64,000 bases of DNA from Ooceraea biroi (Eukaryota; Arthropoda; Insecta; Hymenoptera; Formicidae), in assembly GCF_003672135.1 (NCBI RefSeq), contig NC_039518.1:4427376-4491375 (forward strand). Direction: 5' to 3'. Every line of letters begins with the position of its first letter. Position 1 is the first letter of the stretch. Below the pieces are notes generated by a model. That model searched no databases and was not told the DNA's origin. It saw nothing but the letters and a program-made list of their open reading frames with translations. Shown here in pieces: positions 19,963-31,882 of this stretch. The translations under genes were made by a program, and so were the position numbers.

Positions 19963-20616
19963 ATGCTGCCACAGGGTGGGCCAACCTCTGTACGGAGAGC
20001 GATCTTCGCGTTCTTAGGGCCTTTTCAGCGCCAGGCACTCATCTCGATGACTGGTGCTTACCGCACGGCGTCGTGGGAGTCGCTCTGTGTAGTTGCGCGT
20101 GTTATTCCAATAGACCTCCTTCTTCAGGTGCGCAGGGCAGAATATGACATTAGGAAAGATAAGGACACTAGGATTGGGGACGTAGAGATCCCTGCTGATA
20201 GGGAAGACGCAACTAAGGGCGTAAAGGGTGAGGCGATAACCATGTGGCAAACTAGATGGTCTTCTTCTGGGAAAGGCCGCAATACCTTCGCCTTCTTCAA
20301 GGACGTCCGGGATAGGTTAGAGGCGCGGTGGGTGCGACCCAATCACTGGGGAACGCAGATGCTCACGGGACACGACGATTTTAGGGGACGCCTCGCGTCT
20401 CTCGGGCTCGCTGCTGACGGGCTTTGTGTGTGCCGTACCGGAGAAGATACCGTCGCTCATCACATCCTGGATTGTCCGCTATTCGAGCCGCAAAGGGAGG
20501 CTCTTCGAGAATTTGTGCCAGTCGGAGACTGGAGATGGCCGGAGGCAGCATATTTCCTCGTGTCGATCCCGGAGGCCTTCTCTGTTTTCGCCGACTTTTG
20601 CCGGGAGATTCTTTGA
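19963..20616 (+). pseudogene. R1-type C-terminal domain with CCHC motif
   Basis: An open stretch of 217 codons with the features of the R1-clade C-terminus: YRTASWESLCVVARVIPIDL, then a basic/acidic linker, and the Cys-His motif CVCRTGEDTVAHHILDCP (C-X-C...H...C) near residues 148-165. This domain is needed for retrotransposition, probably in RNA binding. Sequence linking it to the RT (19750-19962) contains stops, including near 19850-19900, so the ORF is broken. It ends at TGA 20614-20616. Confidence 0.88.
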
Positions 20617-21200
20617 CTAAAGGGCTTCAATTGAATACTAGGTAGGTTAGCTTCTGGGATCATCCACCTGGAGGATGTCGGAGACTCCAGGCATGAGGAT
20701 GTGTCCTCACAACCTTTGCGAGAACACCACATTTTCGGGTAATTTAGGTTACTCGTCTCGGAGGGCCGTGCGGTCGAGCCCCTCCTCCAACCTTAGATAC
20801 ATGATAGGTAGGGTCCTTACCTTTGTCCATTGGCCTCGCGGCCATTTCCCTACCCTTCTCCACTCCTATTTCCTACAACAGGGTCAGGGCGTACGTCCGG
20901 GCGGGACGTAGTGGACAGGCCTCCCCGTGGTCCCCGTGGGCGCGGTAGGTGCAGGACGGCGCAATGACCGACCGAAGTTTTCGGAGGTATAACGCTAGGT
21001 AGGAGAGCATTTTAGCCGGGAGGACTGCAATGTCGCGGCCGAACTGTCCATCCTGCGAGTAGCCCGCAGGCGCTGCTGGATTTTCTCCATCGCCCGTCTC
21101 GGGGCGGTCTTGCTAGATGGTAGATGTAATTGTAGCGTATGCTCAGAAGAGCGATGTCGCACGAGCACGTTATCCTTGGATACCGCGTTCTCACATTAGT

Positions 21201-21215
21201 TGTCCCTATCTACTA
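21201..21215 (+). rRNA. 28S scrap at the R1 target site
   Basis: TGTCCCTATCTACTA is the 28S sequence immediately 3' of R1 insertions. The match fades after 21215 (CTTACTAATG instead of TCTAGCGAAACC), so only about 15 bp of 28S remain. Confidence 0.75.
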
Positions 21216-21590
21216 CTTACTAATGAAATGGTGTTTGAGGCACAAACTAAATATTTATAGTGAAAAATCTGCAGCTATGCTATGTAAGAGTTTAAGACGC
21301 CGTGGCGTTTGATGTAAGCGATAAAAAGAATTCGAACGCCGCCGATATAATAACAAACGATACCGGCCAGCGCGGCATAGCTTTGCTCGAATATCAGACG
21401 AGCCGCCGAATCGGCGACGGATTGTAATTCCGCCGTTTTTATACAGAAACCGAGCGTATTAGGCAGTCTCTCTTCGCCCGCGCTACGATTCACACCGTAT
21501 GAAATACAGTATCTTTATATCCCAAAACCTTGGCCACTCAATTATCCTACAGCTATTAAAAGGAAAGTTAGATAGGGAAAGAATGTCTAG
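21216..21590. other. Spacer with a 72-codon minus-strand ORF
   Basis: Unclassified DNA between the R1/28S scrap and the 5,170-bp element. A minus-strand ORF (21493-21275) is rich in Ala, Ile and Tyr, with a hydrophobic stretch (LAGIVCYYIGGVRILFIAYI) that could be a membrane segment. No family is recognised, and it may be chance or an exon fragment. Confidence 0.35.
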
Positions 21591-22390
21591 TGTCACGTCC
21601 GGGGAAGTGAGAATGTAGACGATCAGGTACCTGTCCCAAATCTATCCCTCAGGTGATTTGATTTCAGGTGCTCTCTTTTGATTATGGGTCAATCTGCATA
21701 CACCGACTTTACCCGGGAATGGAGAGAGCTTGCGATTAACTCTTACGGTGATGAAATCGTGATTGTCAAAAGGAAAATATTGTGATCAATATTGACCGTA
21801 ACTTGATATCTCTCTATTATTTAATAAATAAAAAATGAATTTAAATTATTATCTCTTTTAATTCTTCAACAAAATTATGGTATAAGAATAGGAAAATATT
21901 GAAAAGAAAATCGTAGCGTTATGTCGCTGTGTAGTGTATGACAGTGGTATAATATGGAAATAAGGGCGTCGCTTCGCTCTTACTAATGGAAAAATGAAAA
22001 GGATGAGCAATAATAATGCTCATATGCAAAGGATTGATAAAATAAAATATCTCAAAAGGAAAGTAGGCAGGTTACTATGCCTTTCTTTAAGTGGAATGTA
22101 ACACAAAGTAAGGAGACGAGCGCTTTTATGCTCATACACGGTGATGGAGTTGAAGAATAAAATAATGATTTAAAACAAATTAATATAGATTCTAATTCGT
22201 TATTAACTGTTATTCATAATTTCGTAATGCTTTATTTGGTAATTAAATAAAATATACCTCCTGTGACTAAATTGAATGTATCAGGTAGAATATATAATGA
22301 TTTGGTCAGACGTAGTATACATAAGGAATTGGTCAGACGAATGAATCTATGTTCGTGCTTAACAATACAATAAACGAAAATTATGTAATT

Positions 22391-22720
22391 TATTAAACTT
22401 AAATCTTGTTAGTGATATACTGTAACCAAGATTAAAATTATTAATTCACCGTGCACTGCCTTATGGTAAGTCAGCAATTCCTTAATATTGTCACTAGCGT
22501 AATTGTCACTAGCGTAATTGTCACTAGCGTAAGTCGTACTATTGTCACTAGTGTGAGTTATTAAACTTAAATCTTGTTAGTGATATACTGTAACCACAAT
22601 TAAAGTTATTAATTCACCGTGCACTGCCTTATGGTAAGTCAGCAATTCCTTAATATTGTCACTAGCGTAATTGTCACTAGCGTAATTGTCACTAGTGTGA
22701 GTCGAACTTTTTACCATGCT
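22391..22720. repeat. Nested tandem repeats, 15-bp and about 169-bp
   Basis: The unit ATTGTCACTAGCGTA is repeated several times near 22495-22560 and again near 22660-22700. The whole block from TTAAACTTAAATCTTG to the 15-bp array is itself duplicated in tandem (about 22391-22559 and 22560-22700). Confidence 0.9.
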
Positions 22721-25700
22721 CACTTGATTTAAGTACACAAATGTAATAAACTTGTAATGCAAATGTTAAATTAATGTTTATAATCGAATTATCCTTCAAA
22801 TAATGGTATGATTTGATTTTAATTCACTTAAATATTAAATACGACTTAATTGTGTAATGAGGCATATATGTTCGTATACCGAGCTAAAGGATGAGAAAAT
22901 GGCGGCTATACACGCCGTGGTATATGACAGGTATGGAAGCGAATGTTCGCTCTCGACTGTTTTCAAAGGATAACTCACAGCGAATGAAGTCGCTGTTAAT
23001 GGTATTCAAAAGGGAAAAAGCGATTTAACGCTTTAAATATAATTGAAATAAATGGGTATGCCTCGCACAAATAAATTGATATAATTAATGCATTCATGCA
23101 CTATATATTCAATATAGGATGACGCTTCGCTGCGAATTTACGCTGGCGAGCGATTCTGAACAAAAGTTAAAGTTAAATTATGGTTAATTGCAACTGTTGT
23201 ACCACTAACATTATTCTCAATGATTAAACAATAATAATTGAAGGGTATATTTAATGAACAATTAAATTAATCAAAAGTTTATTACTAAATTCAAGTGTAA
23301 TATAGAAGTTGGTTACAATATGAATATATGTGTTACTTGAAATAATTTTATTCGCAAATGTCATATAAATCTGAACCCTCAGGCCAGTAATTGTTTCACA
23401 ACTAATTATAATTCGAAAATATTAAGTAACTGTAAATATAATAATGTATTGAAACTTTATAAATCTGTCAAAATGTGTAGTATGTATATGGAGTACAAGT
23501 ATAACGTTCCATAAGAGCAGCGAGTATAAAATAATTAAATAAATCTACTCACAAGCGTTCGCACAAATCTAACCCTCAGGTCAGGAAGCACTTGATGATG
23601 TAGCAGCACAAGAATAAGTCAATCAGACTTTGGTAATAACTCAAACTTCACTGGCTCTACGTTATATTTTACGCTTAGTTAGCGAATTTACGCTAGCTAG
23701 CGACTCCAATAATTAATTAAAAGTAAGTGTAGTCTAAAAAGGGTCGTGAAAAAGGTACAGTGTAAAAGGTGTGTGTAAAAAGTGTGATTCATTCTCTGGC
23801 TGCTGCATCACGTTATATACTCAAACATTATGATGCGTGGGGACAGGGTCCCTGTAGCTCGAGAAGGGATTACAATAAGTGGGGACGCTACGGTTAAAGC
23901 AAAAACTAAAATAGTAGGGAGACTCTGCCCACTTAACTCATTGGTTCTTCGTTTTCGAAGCTTCTTATGGTGGGATCGAAAACTTAAGTGGTGGGATTGG
24001 TCTCACGGTGCGTCTAGTGGGGACGATGAACTCAACGGTGAGCTCAACGCTTACAAAAGATAAACGTATTTTGACGCGTAAGTTCAACATGAAATTCTCA
24101 GTACAGAATTATCGCTCATCTGTTATGCTTTTTAATCAACCGGAGTTTCTCCGAATCAAATGGCAGCTGCAACTTCCTGCCGATATGTCTTGCTCGAGAT
24201 ATCTATTCAACCTTTGATTAAGACAGCGGTCTTGGATTATTATTTCAATCAGGTGCCGACAAGTCACCGTCTTTTATAATTAGTCATCATGAAATAATAT
24301 TCCGTTGTAAATTTAAATCTTTATTCCTCTGTTACTTAACGTTGTGTTCACTGTCTTATTCAAATTAATATTCAAATAATTCTGTAATGCTCACAAATTT
24401 AATTCTTAAAATTATAACGCTTGACATATGCATTTTATATGCTCCTAGTCTTATGCATGAATTATTATAAGACCTTGCATACGTCTACTTAATAATATAA
24501 CGCACTTAGTGAAATAATAATCATTATTAATTATTGTGAAATCAATTATTGGTATCTTGAGCCTTTAATAATGTAATTAAATCATCTAAAATTATTATTT
24601 CAAGATTTCATTCTAATAAACTTATAAAATCTCCCTCAACCAATAATTGTCTTATATATATAGGGATGCCTATATATATATATATACACGTGTATGTACT
24701 TGCACGTATATTCTTTGGTTATTATAAAATTAGTAATAAAGCAACTATTGGTGGGCCGGGTTTAATATTATAATTAAACCGTATAAAATTATTATTCCAA
24801 TACAATGTTAGTCTTAATTAATTCATAAAATCTTAAATAACCAATAATTCTTTTATGGGTTATATGCACATATATAAGTGTGTTCGTATATGGTGTTGTT
24901 AATATACTTAATTATTAACAGATTAAATGCGTAATAATTATATACTTAAATTAATGCTCAGTGACATAAAATATTCCATTAAATAAATTCAATAATCCTT
25001 ACTATGAATGTAATACCATGTGTAATATACTTTTATTCATAATTAATTAACGATTTATTCTTTTCTTAATATTTTTGGGTTAAACAACTTATTTCCTTTT
25101 ATATTAAATTGTTCACTAATTGATTTTCACTTTAATTGTTTTTAACTTTGTAACTTCTAAACTATTAATATTTCATTAAAACTTTCTACACTATAAATAT
25201 TGAAAAATAACGCTGATTTGTTTAACAAATAGTGACTTTGCAATTTTGGTGGTTTCTCAATGATCCCGTGGTGCGATAAGAAAAATTTCATCACAGGTAC
25301 CATCAGCCTAGCTAAAAATGATGATTCCCAAAAGTTGTTGGTCACTTCCGTAAAAATGATTATTTTCAAAATTTGAGGTCCCTATTAGTTTCCTCTTATG
25401 ACCTAGATGCTTCAATATAATTATAACAAATTATTTCCTTACGGTTCAAATTTTAGACCCAAAAAATTTAGTAAAATTTTATTGCAATTTCGTAAATTTA
25501 AATACGTACTTCTTTTTGACTAAGATTGTAGACAAATATTCTACATTCTTTTACTTATAAAATGTTTCTCCTTTTATGTTATAAAAATAATATTAATTTT
25601 TCTATACGATAAATCACTTCAAATGTGGTAATACAATTTACTACACTCACAAAACTATTTCATTGTATAATAAAATTAATTCCAAAATTTACTCCTTTAA

Positions 25701-26345
25701 TTGTTATTAATAACAACTTATGACCTTGTACAACAATCAACACCAAATGTCTCCGTAAATTATAATAACTATCAAAGCTACACCGTCACTTAATAAAACT
25801 CAATTCCGCCGGCATTATTTTTACTCTTGTCTTAAATAACTAATTGATATTTCCCGTTTTTATATAATAACCGACCCTATTGGTTTTAACGAAAATTACC
25901 TACTTGCAAAGGACTTTACTATAGTATAATAAAATCCATTTCAAATCAATTTGTTTCTTTGTTATTAAAAATAATTAAATATTTTATCCTGTCAAGAACC
26001 CAAATGTATTAAGCCAAATTTGTAATACTTATCAATGGCTATATAACCATATAATAAGATATATTTTTAAATTAATTCTTTCAATTATTACAACTAACAT
26101 TAATACTTTTTATATAATAAACAATATTAAGTAGCTCAATGGTTTTGCTACACCTATAAAAACCTTCATGGTATTACAGTTCAAACGATCTCAAATATTA
26201 CCAATCTCGTAATATTATATTATAAATCTATCAAATTATTAATAATAAATGTTTCAAAATTATTTTATTTAACTGCTAGAGTATATAAAACTGTTTTTAT
26301 ATATTTTACTGATTTTATGTATGTTTTTGTGTTTTTATGTTTCAG

Positions 26346-26348
<3 letters not shown>

Positions 26349-26379
<31 letters not shown>
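26349..26379. repeat. (AT)n microsatellite
   Basis: About 15 uninterrupted AT dinucleotides inside the 5,170-bp element. Confidence 0.95.
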
Positions 26380-26380
<1 letters not shown>

Positions 26381-26764
26381 GTGACTAAATTAATTAAATA
26401 AATCTATCATAAAGCATAATAACTAAGTTATACATATATATTGTTTTTGTCCTTTTAATATTTTCTTTTCCCTTTATATATGTTAATATAATTACTTCAT
26501 ATATTTTTATATTAAAACTAGTATCAAGCTAAAGCTTTTAACATAATATATGTGTTGGTTAGGTTGCTAAGTAAATAATATTCTTGGTTAGATTAATAAC
26601 AGACTACTGTACGTAAGCCCGTGGTTAATAATAAGTAATGAAGCAAAAATGGTAAGTATCAATGGCGCTCAAAAATAACTATCAGCGGTTATACATTAAT
26701 AATTAATATTGCAAATAAAAAAATTAAAAATGGGTGTGAGGTGGACGTCAGGACGTCACACTAG

Positions 26765-27160
26765 AATCAAAATAAATTAGATAAACATTAAATACTGTAC
26801 ACACTTAAGATATTTAGGAGTTATATTAGATGAAAAACTGAATTTTATTATGCATGCCAAATTTATAAAAAATAAATTAATTAACTTGATTATGGCTATA
26901 AAATGAATATCAAAAGAAAAATGGGGAATAAAATATCATACAAAAAAGATCTTATATAATATGGTAGCCATTCCAATTGCAACATATGCATCATCTGTAT
27001 GGTATGATAGAGTCCAACATTCTATGGTTAAAAGACACTTGATGGCGGCGCAACGTTCACTATTATTAATGGTTACAAAAGCGACACGTACAACATCGAC
27101 AGTCGCTATGCAAGCAATAGCAGGCCTCATGCCACTAAAAGAAGAGGTACAGAAAAGATG
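26765..27160 (+). pseudogene. Non-LTR retrotransposon C-terminal fragment
   Basis: Pieces in shifting frames read RYLGVILDEKLNF, then MVAIPIATYASSVWYDRVQH, then the motif KATRTTSTVAMQAIAGLMPL. The series (YLG..LD..L.F..H, then YA..VW, then K..RT.ST.A...IAG..PL) is the region after the RT thumb in R1/TRAS-like and related elements. The upstream RT is not next to it, because the 5,170-bp element lies immediately to the left. A purine-rich run and the assembly gap follow, so the fragment may continue in the missing sequence. Confidence 0.7.
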
Positions 27161-27219
27161 AAGAAAGAAGAAGAAGGGAAAAGAAAAAGGAAAAAAAGAA
27201 TAGAGAAAAAAAAAAGGAA

Positions 27220-27319
27220 NNNNNNNNNNNNNNNNNNNNNNNNNNNNNNNNNNNNNNNNNNNNNNNNNNNNNNNNNNNNNNNNNNNNNNNNNNNNNNNNN
27301 NNNNNNNNNNNNNNNNNNN
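27220..27319. other. Assembly gap (100 N)
   Basis: Exactly 100 N, the usual placeholder for a gap of unknown size. A purine-rich low-complexity run precedes it. After it, GAAACACCCTGTATATATA near 27390 looks like the end of a mariner-type element. Confidence 0.99.
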
Positions 27320-27499
27320 GACCCATGTTTACTTGAACTTTTGCTTCTCTTCGTTTTTACTACTCATTCCTACATTTTGACCATCACTTTTGAAACACCC
27401 TGTATATATATATTATTTTTATTTTGTTTTGCAGAGTTTGATGGAAGTCACATATGAAATCATATAAACATATGTAACATGAATATTGTTATTTTTATA

Positions 27500-27690
27500 T
27501 AGGTTTCCAGTAATGTGATGCTACGGAAAAGTGGATAAATGCAGTAAGTAATCAAACCAATGCAGAAAATCCAATATATAGAATCTGCATAAAACATTTG
27601 CAGATGATCAACTTGAACAATGTGCTTCATGGGTGTCCGATTAAAGAAGAATGCTGTTCCAACACTATTTTCCAATGTTAAAGAACAACA
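27500..27690 (+). pseudogene. THAP domain remnant
   Basis: One frame reads WINAVSNQTNAENPIYRICIKHF, with the W and the C..HF of the THAP zinc-binding core, then a frameshift leads to RLKKNAVPTLF, the AVPT box that ends THAP domains. The first C-X2-4-C pair should lie just upstream, near 27480-27510 or on an earlier exon. THAP domains in P-type transposases bind the transposon ends. Confidence 0.65.
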
Positions 27691-28046
27691 CAGGTACAAT
27701 GTAATGTTATAACTTGATATATTAGATAATACGCGAAATTCATATACATCAATACTGGCCTATACAAACGGATAAATATATAATGTGCTCGAAACTTTAT
27801 CAGAATATCTATATTAATGAAGATAATATATTATTTATATGTATATATATTTATTTTTATAACCAAGCAGCAATAACATTAATTGCTTGTGTAGAAAGGA
27901 AATATGTCAAAACGTAAATGTGGAAAACCTGTTCTGCATTCTGATGACATTGGAATTGAAGAATCCATTCAGAACACATTGAAGATTCCAATCCATAACT
28001 GAAGAAAAAAGGAGAAGCGCAAAGGGAGAAGCTTAATTCCAATGAA

Positions 28047-28451
28047 ATGGAATCAAGTACTTGTCCCTCTGAAGAAAATAGCGATTGTACTTGTACCGTG
28101 GAAACAATGCTTACAGATATCAATGAAGGAATCAACTCAACATCCTTTTCCAGTGTAGAAAAAAAACGAGAAAGCCATACTGAACAAATAATCAGAAACT
28201 GTAAAGAAACTATTAGATATCCTGGAGATTTGAGTAATACCGAATTGACTAACATGTCCACAGAGGAATTGATAAACATTATAAAAATGTTAAAAAGGAA
28301 TTCAGCGAAAAAAGATAAAATTATTAAACGTTTACGAACTCAACACTATCGCAAGAGAAACAGAATTCAAAGTATGAAACAGTTAATAGATGAATTAACA
28401 AAAGAATGTAATCTATCCTTAAATGCCTCCGAAGTATTAAAGGTAAGGTAA
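28047..28451 (+). pseudogene. Coiled-coil region of the P-type transposase
   Basis: A 134-codon open stretch is rich in Glu, Lys, Ser and Thr. Residues from about 75 on (MSTEELINIIKMLKRNSAKK then LRTQHYRKRNRIQSMKQLIDEL) form a likely leucine-zipper-type coiled coil, which mediates oligomerisation in P transposases. The open frame runs past GTAAGG near 28442, a possible splice donor. The next coding block starts at 29161 after CGTTTGTAG. The intervening 700 bp would then be an intron. Confidence 0.6.
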
Positions 28452-29160
28452 AGTCATTTATAACATTAATAAAAAAAGGGAAGATGGACAAGTTGATACA
28501 TGTTGCAAAACGTTTGTGAAACTAATGGGAAAGTAGAACATGCTAGACCAATAAAACCATTAAAATTGCAAACATGAAGTAAATCTGTTGAAAATCACTC
28601 CAAGAATTATAGCGTAAATATGTAAAAAACTACGGGGAATTGAATTTAAGTGTGCTCCCCTTTCCCTTATCTGTTTCATAAAACCTAATTAATTGGCAGT
28701 TATGTGTGCTGACCTATGCCTATAGAAATGACTTCTACAGTTAAAGGTAATGGTTAACACTTTGATCATGTATTACACAGAAGATGTTATATATTATATG
28801 TTATATATTCAGAACTAGTTATATATACAGATCATGTATTCACAAAATCGTTTATATATTGTAGAAATAAATAAATGGTGTATGCCATATGATGAAGTTA
28901 TGTAATAAAGATATTTGTAATAATTGCTTTTAAACTCTTTCTCTTATTATTATAAGTTAATTTCTATATTTTGTTAAAATGCCTTGAGAACATGGTATAG
29001 TTTTTTTATTAAGAAGTCATAACATTTGTTTGTGAAATGAAAAAATGGGAAATTAAATAAATTAATAATAAATATTGATTTCATATTACGCATTACAAAT
29101 ATTAATTATATACTATTTTATGTTAAATCATAACTTTTCGTTTTTTGTTACGTTTGTAGA

Positions 29161-31199
29161 CACTTTCGAAAGATAGTGATATTATTCGAGAAATTAAGAC
29201 TGGCAAAAAGAAAGGCAAATATTCGCAAGAATTACGTGCCTTTGAATTAACATTAAGCTTTTACAGCTCAAAGGCATATGATTATGTTAGAAAAGTGTTT
29301 AAAAATAAATTACCAGCGCAGTCAACGCCTCGTGCTTAGTATAGCAGTACAAATGGATATCCGGGATTAACTCAAGAAGCAGTAGATATATTGCGAAGAA
29401 AAAGCGAAAATTCAGGCGAGAAATTGTATGCATGTCTGACTATGGATGAAATGGCAATTAGGAAACACATAGAATGGGATGATACACAAAAGAGATTTCT
29501 TGGCTATGTTGATTATGGATTGGAAATCCAGAATCCTGAACATTTGCCTATAGCTAAGGAAGCGTTGGTTTATTTATTAACAGGTATGAACCAAAGATGG
29601 AAGATTCCAGTAGCATATTTTTTAGTTAACGGGCTTTCTTCGAACGAACGAGCCGAAATTACGAAGAAAGTTCTTACTTTTCTAAGTACCTCTGGAGTTC
29701 AAATCGTAGCTTTAACTTTTGACGGACTTTCAGCTAATATTTCTATGTGTGATTATTAAAATTCAAGTATTGCTAATAATGATTACGGTTTTTTACATCC
29801 AATCGACAAATATAGAATTGCGATAATTTTGGACGCTGCACATATGTTAAAATTGATTCGAAATACTTTTGCATCAAAAAAGAAATTATATGACGGCGAA
29901 GGCAACGAAATTAATTGGAATTTTCTCGTAAAACTTGTGGAAATGCAACAAAACGGTTGTTTTCATTTGGCCAACAAATTAGCTGCTAAACATTTGCAAT
30001 GGGAAAAAAATAAAATGAACGTAAAATTAGCTGCACAAACCTTAAGCGAAAGTGTTGTTGTGGCTTTAAAACAATTGCATGATAATGGTCATTCAGAGTT
30101 TTCTGGATGCAGTATTGCCACAGCAAAATTTTGTCGCATAATTAATAATACTTTTGACTGTCTAAATTCCAGAAGTTTATATTCCAATAAATTTAAGAAG
30201 CCATTGTCAGAAAGTAATATGAAAGAAGTATTTACATTTTTGATGAATCTATTGAATATTTGTTGTCAATTAAATTCAACATTAATGACAAACCGGTGAT
30301 ACAAACAAAATCAAAAACCGGTTTTCTCGGTTTTATTATAGACATGAAGAATTTAAAAGTGATATATTCTGATTACATAACAAAAGGATACATTAAATAT
30401 ATATTAACTTATAAGTTATCACAAGACCACCTGGAAATGTTTTTTTCATGTATTCGAGCGATGGGGGGATACAACAATAATCCTAATGTAAAACAATTTA
30501 TGGCTTCGTATAAACGCCTTTTACATCACACTGAAGTGCAATCATCATCACAAGGAAATTGTATTTCGTTAGATAATACTTCTATTCTAAATGTTTCATC
30601 ACGACAAAAATCCAATATAAATGCGGAAAAAGAAGATGAAGGAACTCAAGGAGATATCGAAGATATTTTGACTATTGATGATTTACCACTTTCACAAAAT
30701 AATGCTGCTAATAACGATGCAATCATATATATAGCAGGATATGTTGAAAGACATTTTAGATTCCTTAAAATGTAAAGTTTGTTATAATTTACTTAATGAT
30801 TGCGAAGAGATGACATCGACATTTATTGCTCGAAAAACTTTTGGATTTTTAAGATACCCTCGAAAAGACACATATATTGTAATAAATGTTGCAGAAAAAG
30901 TTTTTAATATGTTTAGAATAAATAATACATTAAATAACTTAAATACATATCAAAGACTGATTGCAAATACTTTCAGAAATATAAATACATCTGTAATATT
31001 TCAAAATTTCGATTTTCATATAGAATTTATGGAAACAGTTAATATTATGGAAAACCATAAATATATGATAATAAAATCAATTCTCAAGTTATTTTTTAAA
31101 ATTAAATTATATTATTATGGTAAACAGATAACTTTAAAAGAACACAACGTGTTTATTAGACACGATTTAACTAAAAATATTCTTTTTAAAGGTCAATAA
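29161..31199 (+). pseudogene. P-element/THAP9-like transposase core
   Basis: Block 1 (29161-29337) reads YSQELRAFELTLSFYSSKAY and then meets TAG at 29338 where a Trp codon is expected (next residues YSSTNGYPG). Block 2 (29391-29759) has MDEMAIRKHIEWDD, FLGYVDYG and ALTFDGLSAN. Block 3 (29829-30299) has LDAAHMLKLIRNTF, then HLANKLAAKHLQWEKNKM and LAAQTLSESVVVAL. Block 4 (30260-30775) has KTGFLGFIIDMKNL, LTYKLSQDHLEMFFSCIRAM and GGYNNNPNVKQFMA. Block 5 (30741-31199) is the C-terminus. These follow the RNase H-like fold with its GTP-binding insertion. Stops at 29338 and 29757 and shifts near 30295 and 30750 show decay. Confidence 0.88.
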
Positions 31200-31882
31200 T
31201 TATTTTTATGCAAATAATTAATATTACTTACATAGTTCCTTTTATGTTTCCTTATATTTCTTATGTAGGACATTATATGTTCTTTATATTATGCTCTTAT
31301 ATGTATTCATATATATTATTTATAGTTATAAATAATATTTAAATGTTATTTATGCATATTTAATAAGCATATTTAATTTTTATAACAATACTTTATGTGC
31401 AATAAGTTATGTTTTGCTGATACTTTATGTTGCATTTTATTTTGTTTTAAATACATTACTTTTTATATATGTGTGTGTGTTGCATTATTTTATTACTCAC
31501 AATTGTTCCTTACATTTATATTATATACAATTATATTACTTATATTATTTACAATTTTTATTTTTCCTCATTTGGTCTATACACGGAATAACAAATACTT
31601 TGATTCAAATTTCCCGGTCTTTGGTCGATGGGGCGGAGCTTATATCGCGAAGATGTTGGATACACTCGTAGCATTGCTAATGAATGGAAAAAGTGGGGGG
31701 CTGGCAGTCCATATTTCTATAGTCAAAGGAAAATGTACGAATCTAACGAGACAATGCGAGAAGTGTACCATCAAGGAATGTACGAACCTAAAGAAACAAT
31801 GTGTAAATATAAAGTTGAGAATCAATATCTCGGGTATACAAATGAGAAGCATCAATCAAATATCATACTATTCTACTATAAA
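31200..31882. other. AT-rich spacer, no gene called
   Basis: AT-rich sequence between the P-type relic and repeat copy B. Overlapping ORFs near 31395-32029 run into the repeat, and two frames are open at once. One frame (31628 on: SLYREDVGYTRSIANEWKKW) looks more protein-like, but no family is recognised. Confidence 0.5.

Larger units (their letters stand above)
19113..21200 (+). mobile_element. R1-clade non-LTR retrotransposon, 5' truncated
   Basis: It holds the RT and the C-terminal Cys-rich region of an R1-type element, then a 3' UTR of about 580 bp. At 21201 it joins TGTCCCTATCTACTA, exactly the 28S sequence that follows R1 insertions. ORF1, the endonuclease and the first RT motifs are missing, because the element begins abruptly after the TG...CA element at 19112. 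Frameshifts break the ORF. Confidence 0.88.
21591..26760. mobile_element. 5,170-bp non-coding element with CTAG target duplication
   Basis: It begins TGTCACGTCC and ends GGACGTCACA, a perfect 10-bp inverted repeat, and is flanked by the 4-bp duplication CTAG (21587-21590 and 26761-26764). The interior is AT-rich, contains tandem repeats (22391-22720, 26349-26379) and has no ORF above about 77 codons with recognisable content. The ends resemble those of the TG...CA elements at 8770 and 17309. It could be a very long solo LTR of a Ty3/gypsy-like element, a large non-coding retroelement derivative, or a Ginger-type TIR element, since all may give TGT...ACA ends and 4-5 bp duplications. Confidence 0.75.
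27500..31199 (+). mobile_element. P-superfamily (THAP-transposase) transposon relic
   Basis: Coding remnants follow the usual order: a THAP DNA-binding domain, a coiled coil, then the P-type transposase core. P elements excise and insert through this transposase using GTP. Terminal inverted repeats could not be identified on either side, so the bounds given are those of the coding remnants. Multiple stops and frameshifts show that the copy is dead. Confidence 0.85.

Noticed and set aside
21275..21493. Minus-strand ORF as an odorant-receptor fragment
   Set aside because: A single hydrophobic stretch is not enough. No receptor motif is visible, so it was left as unknown.
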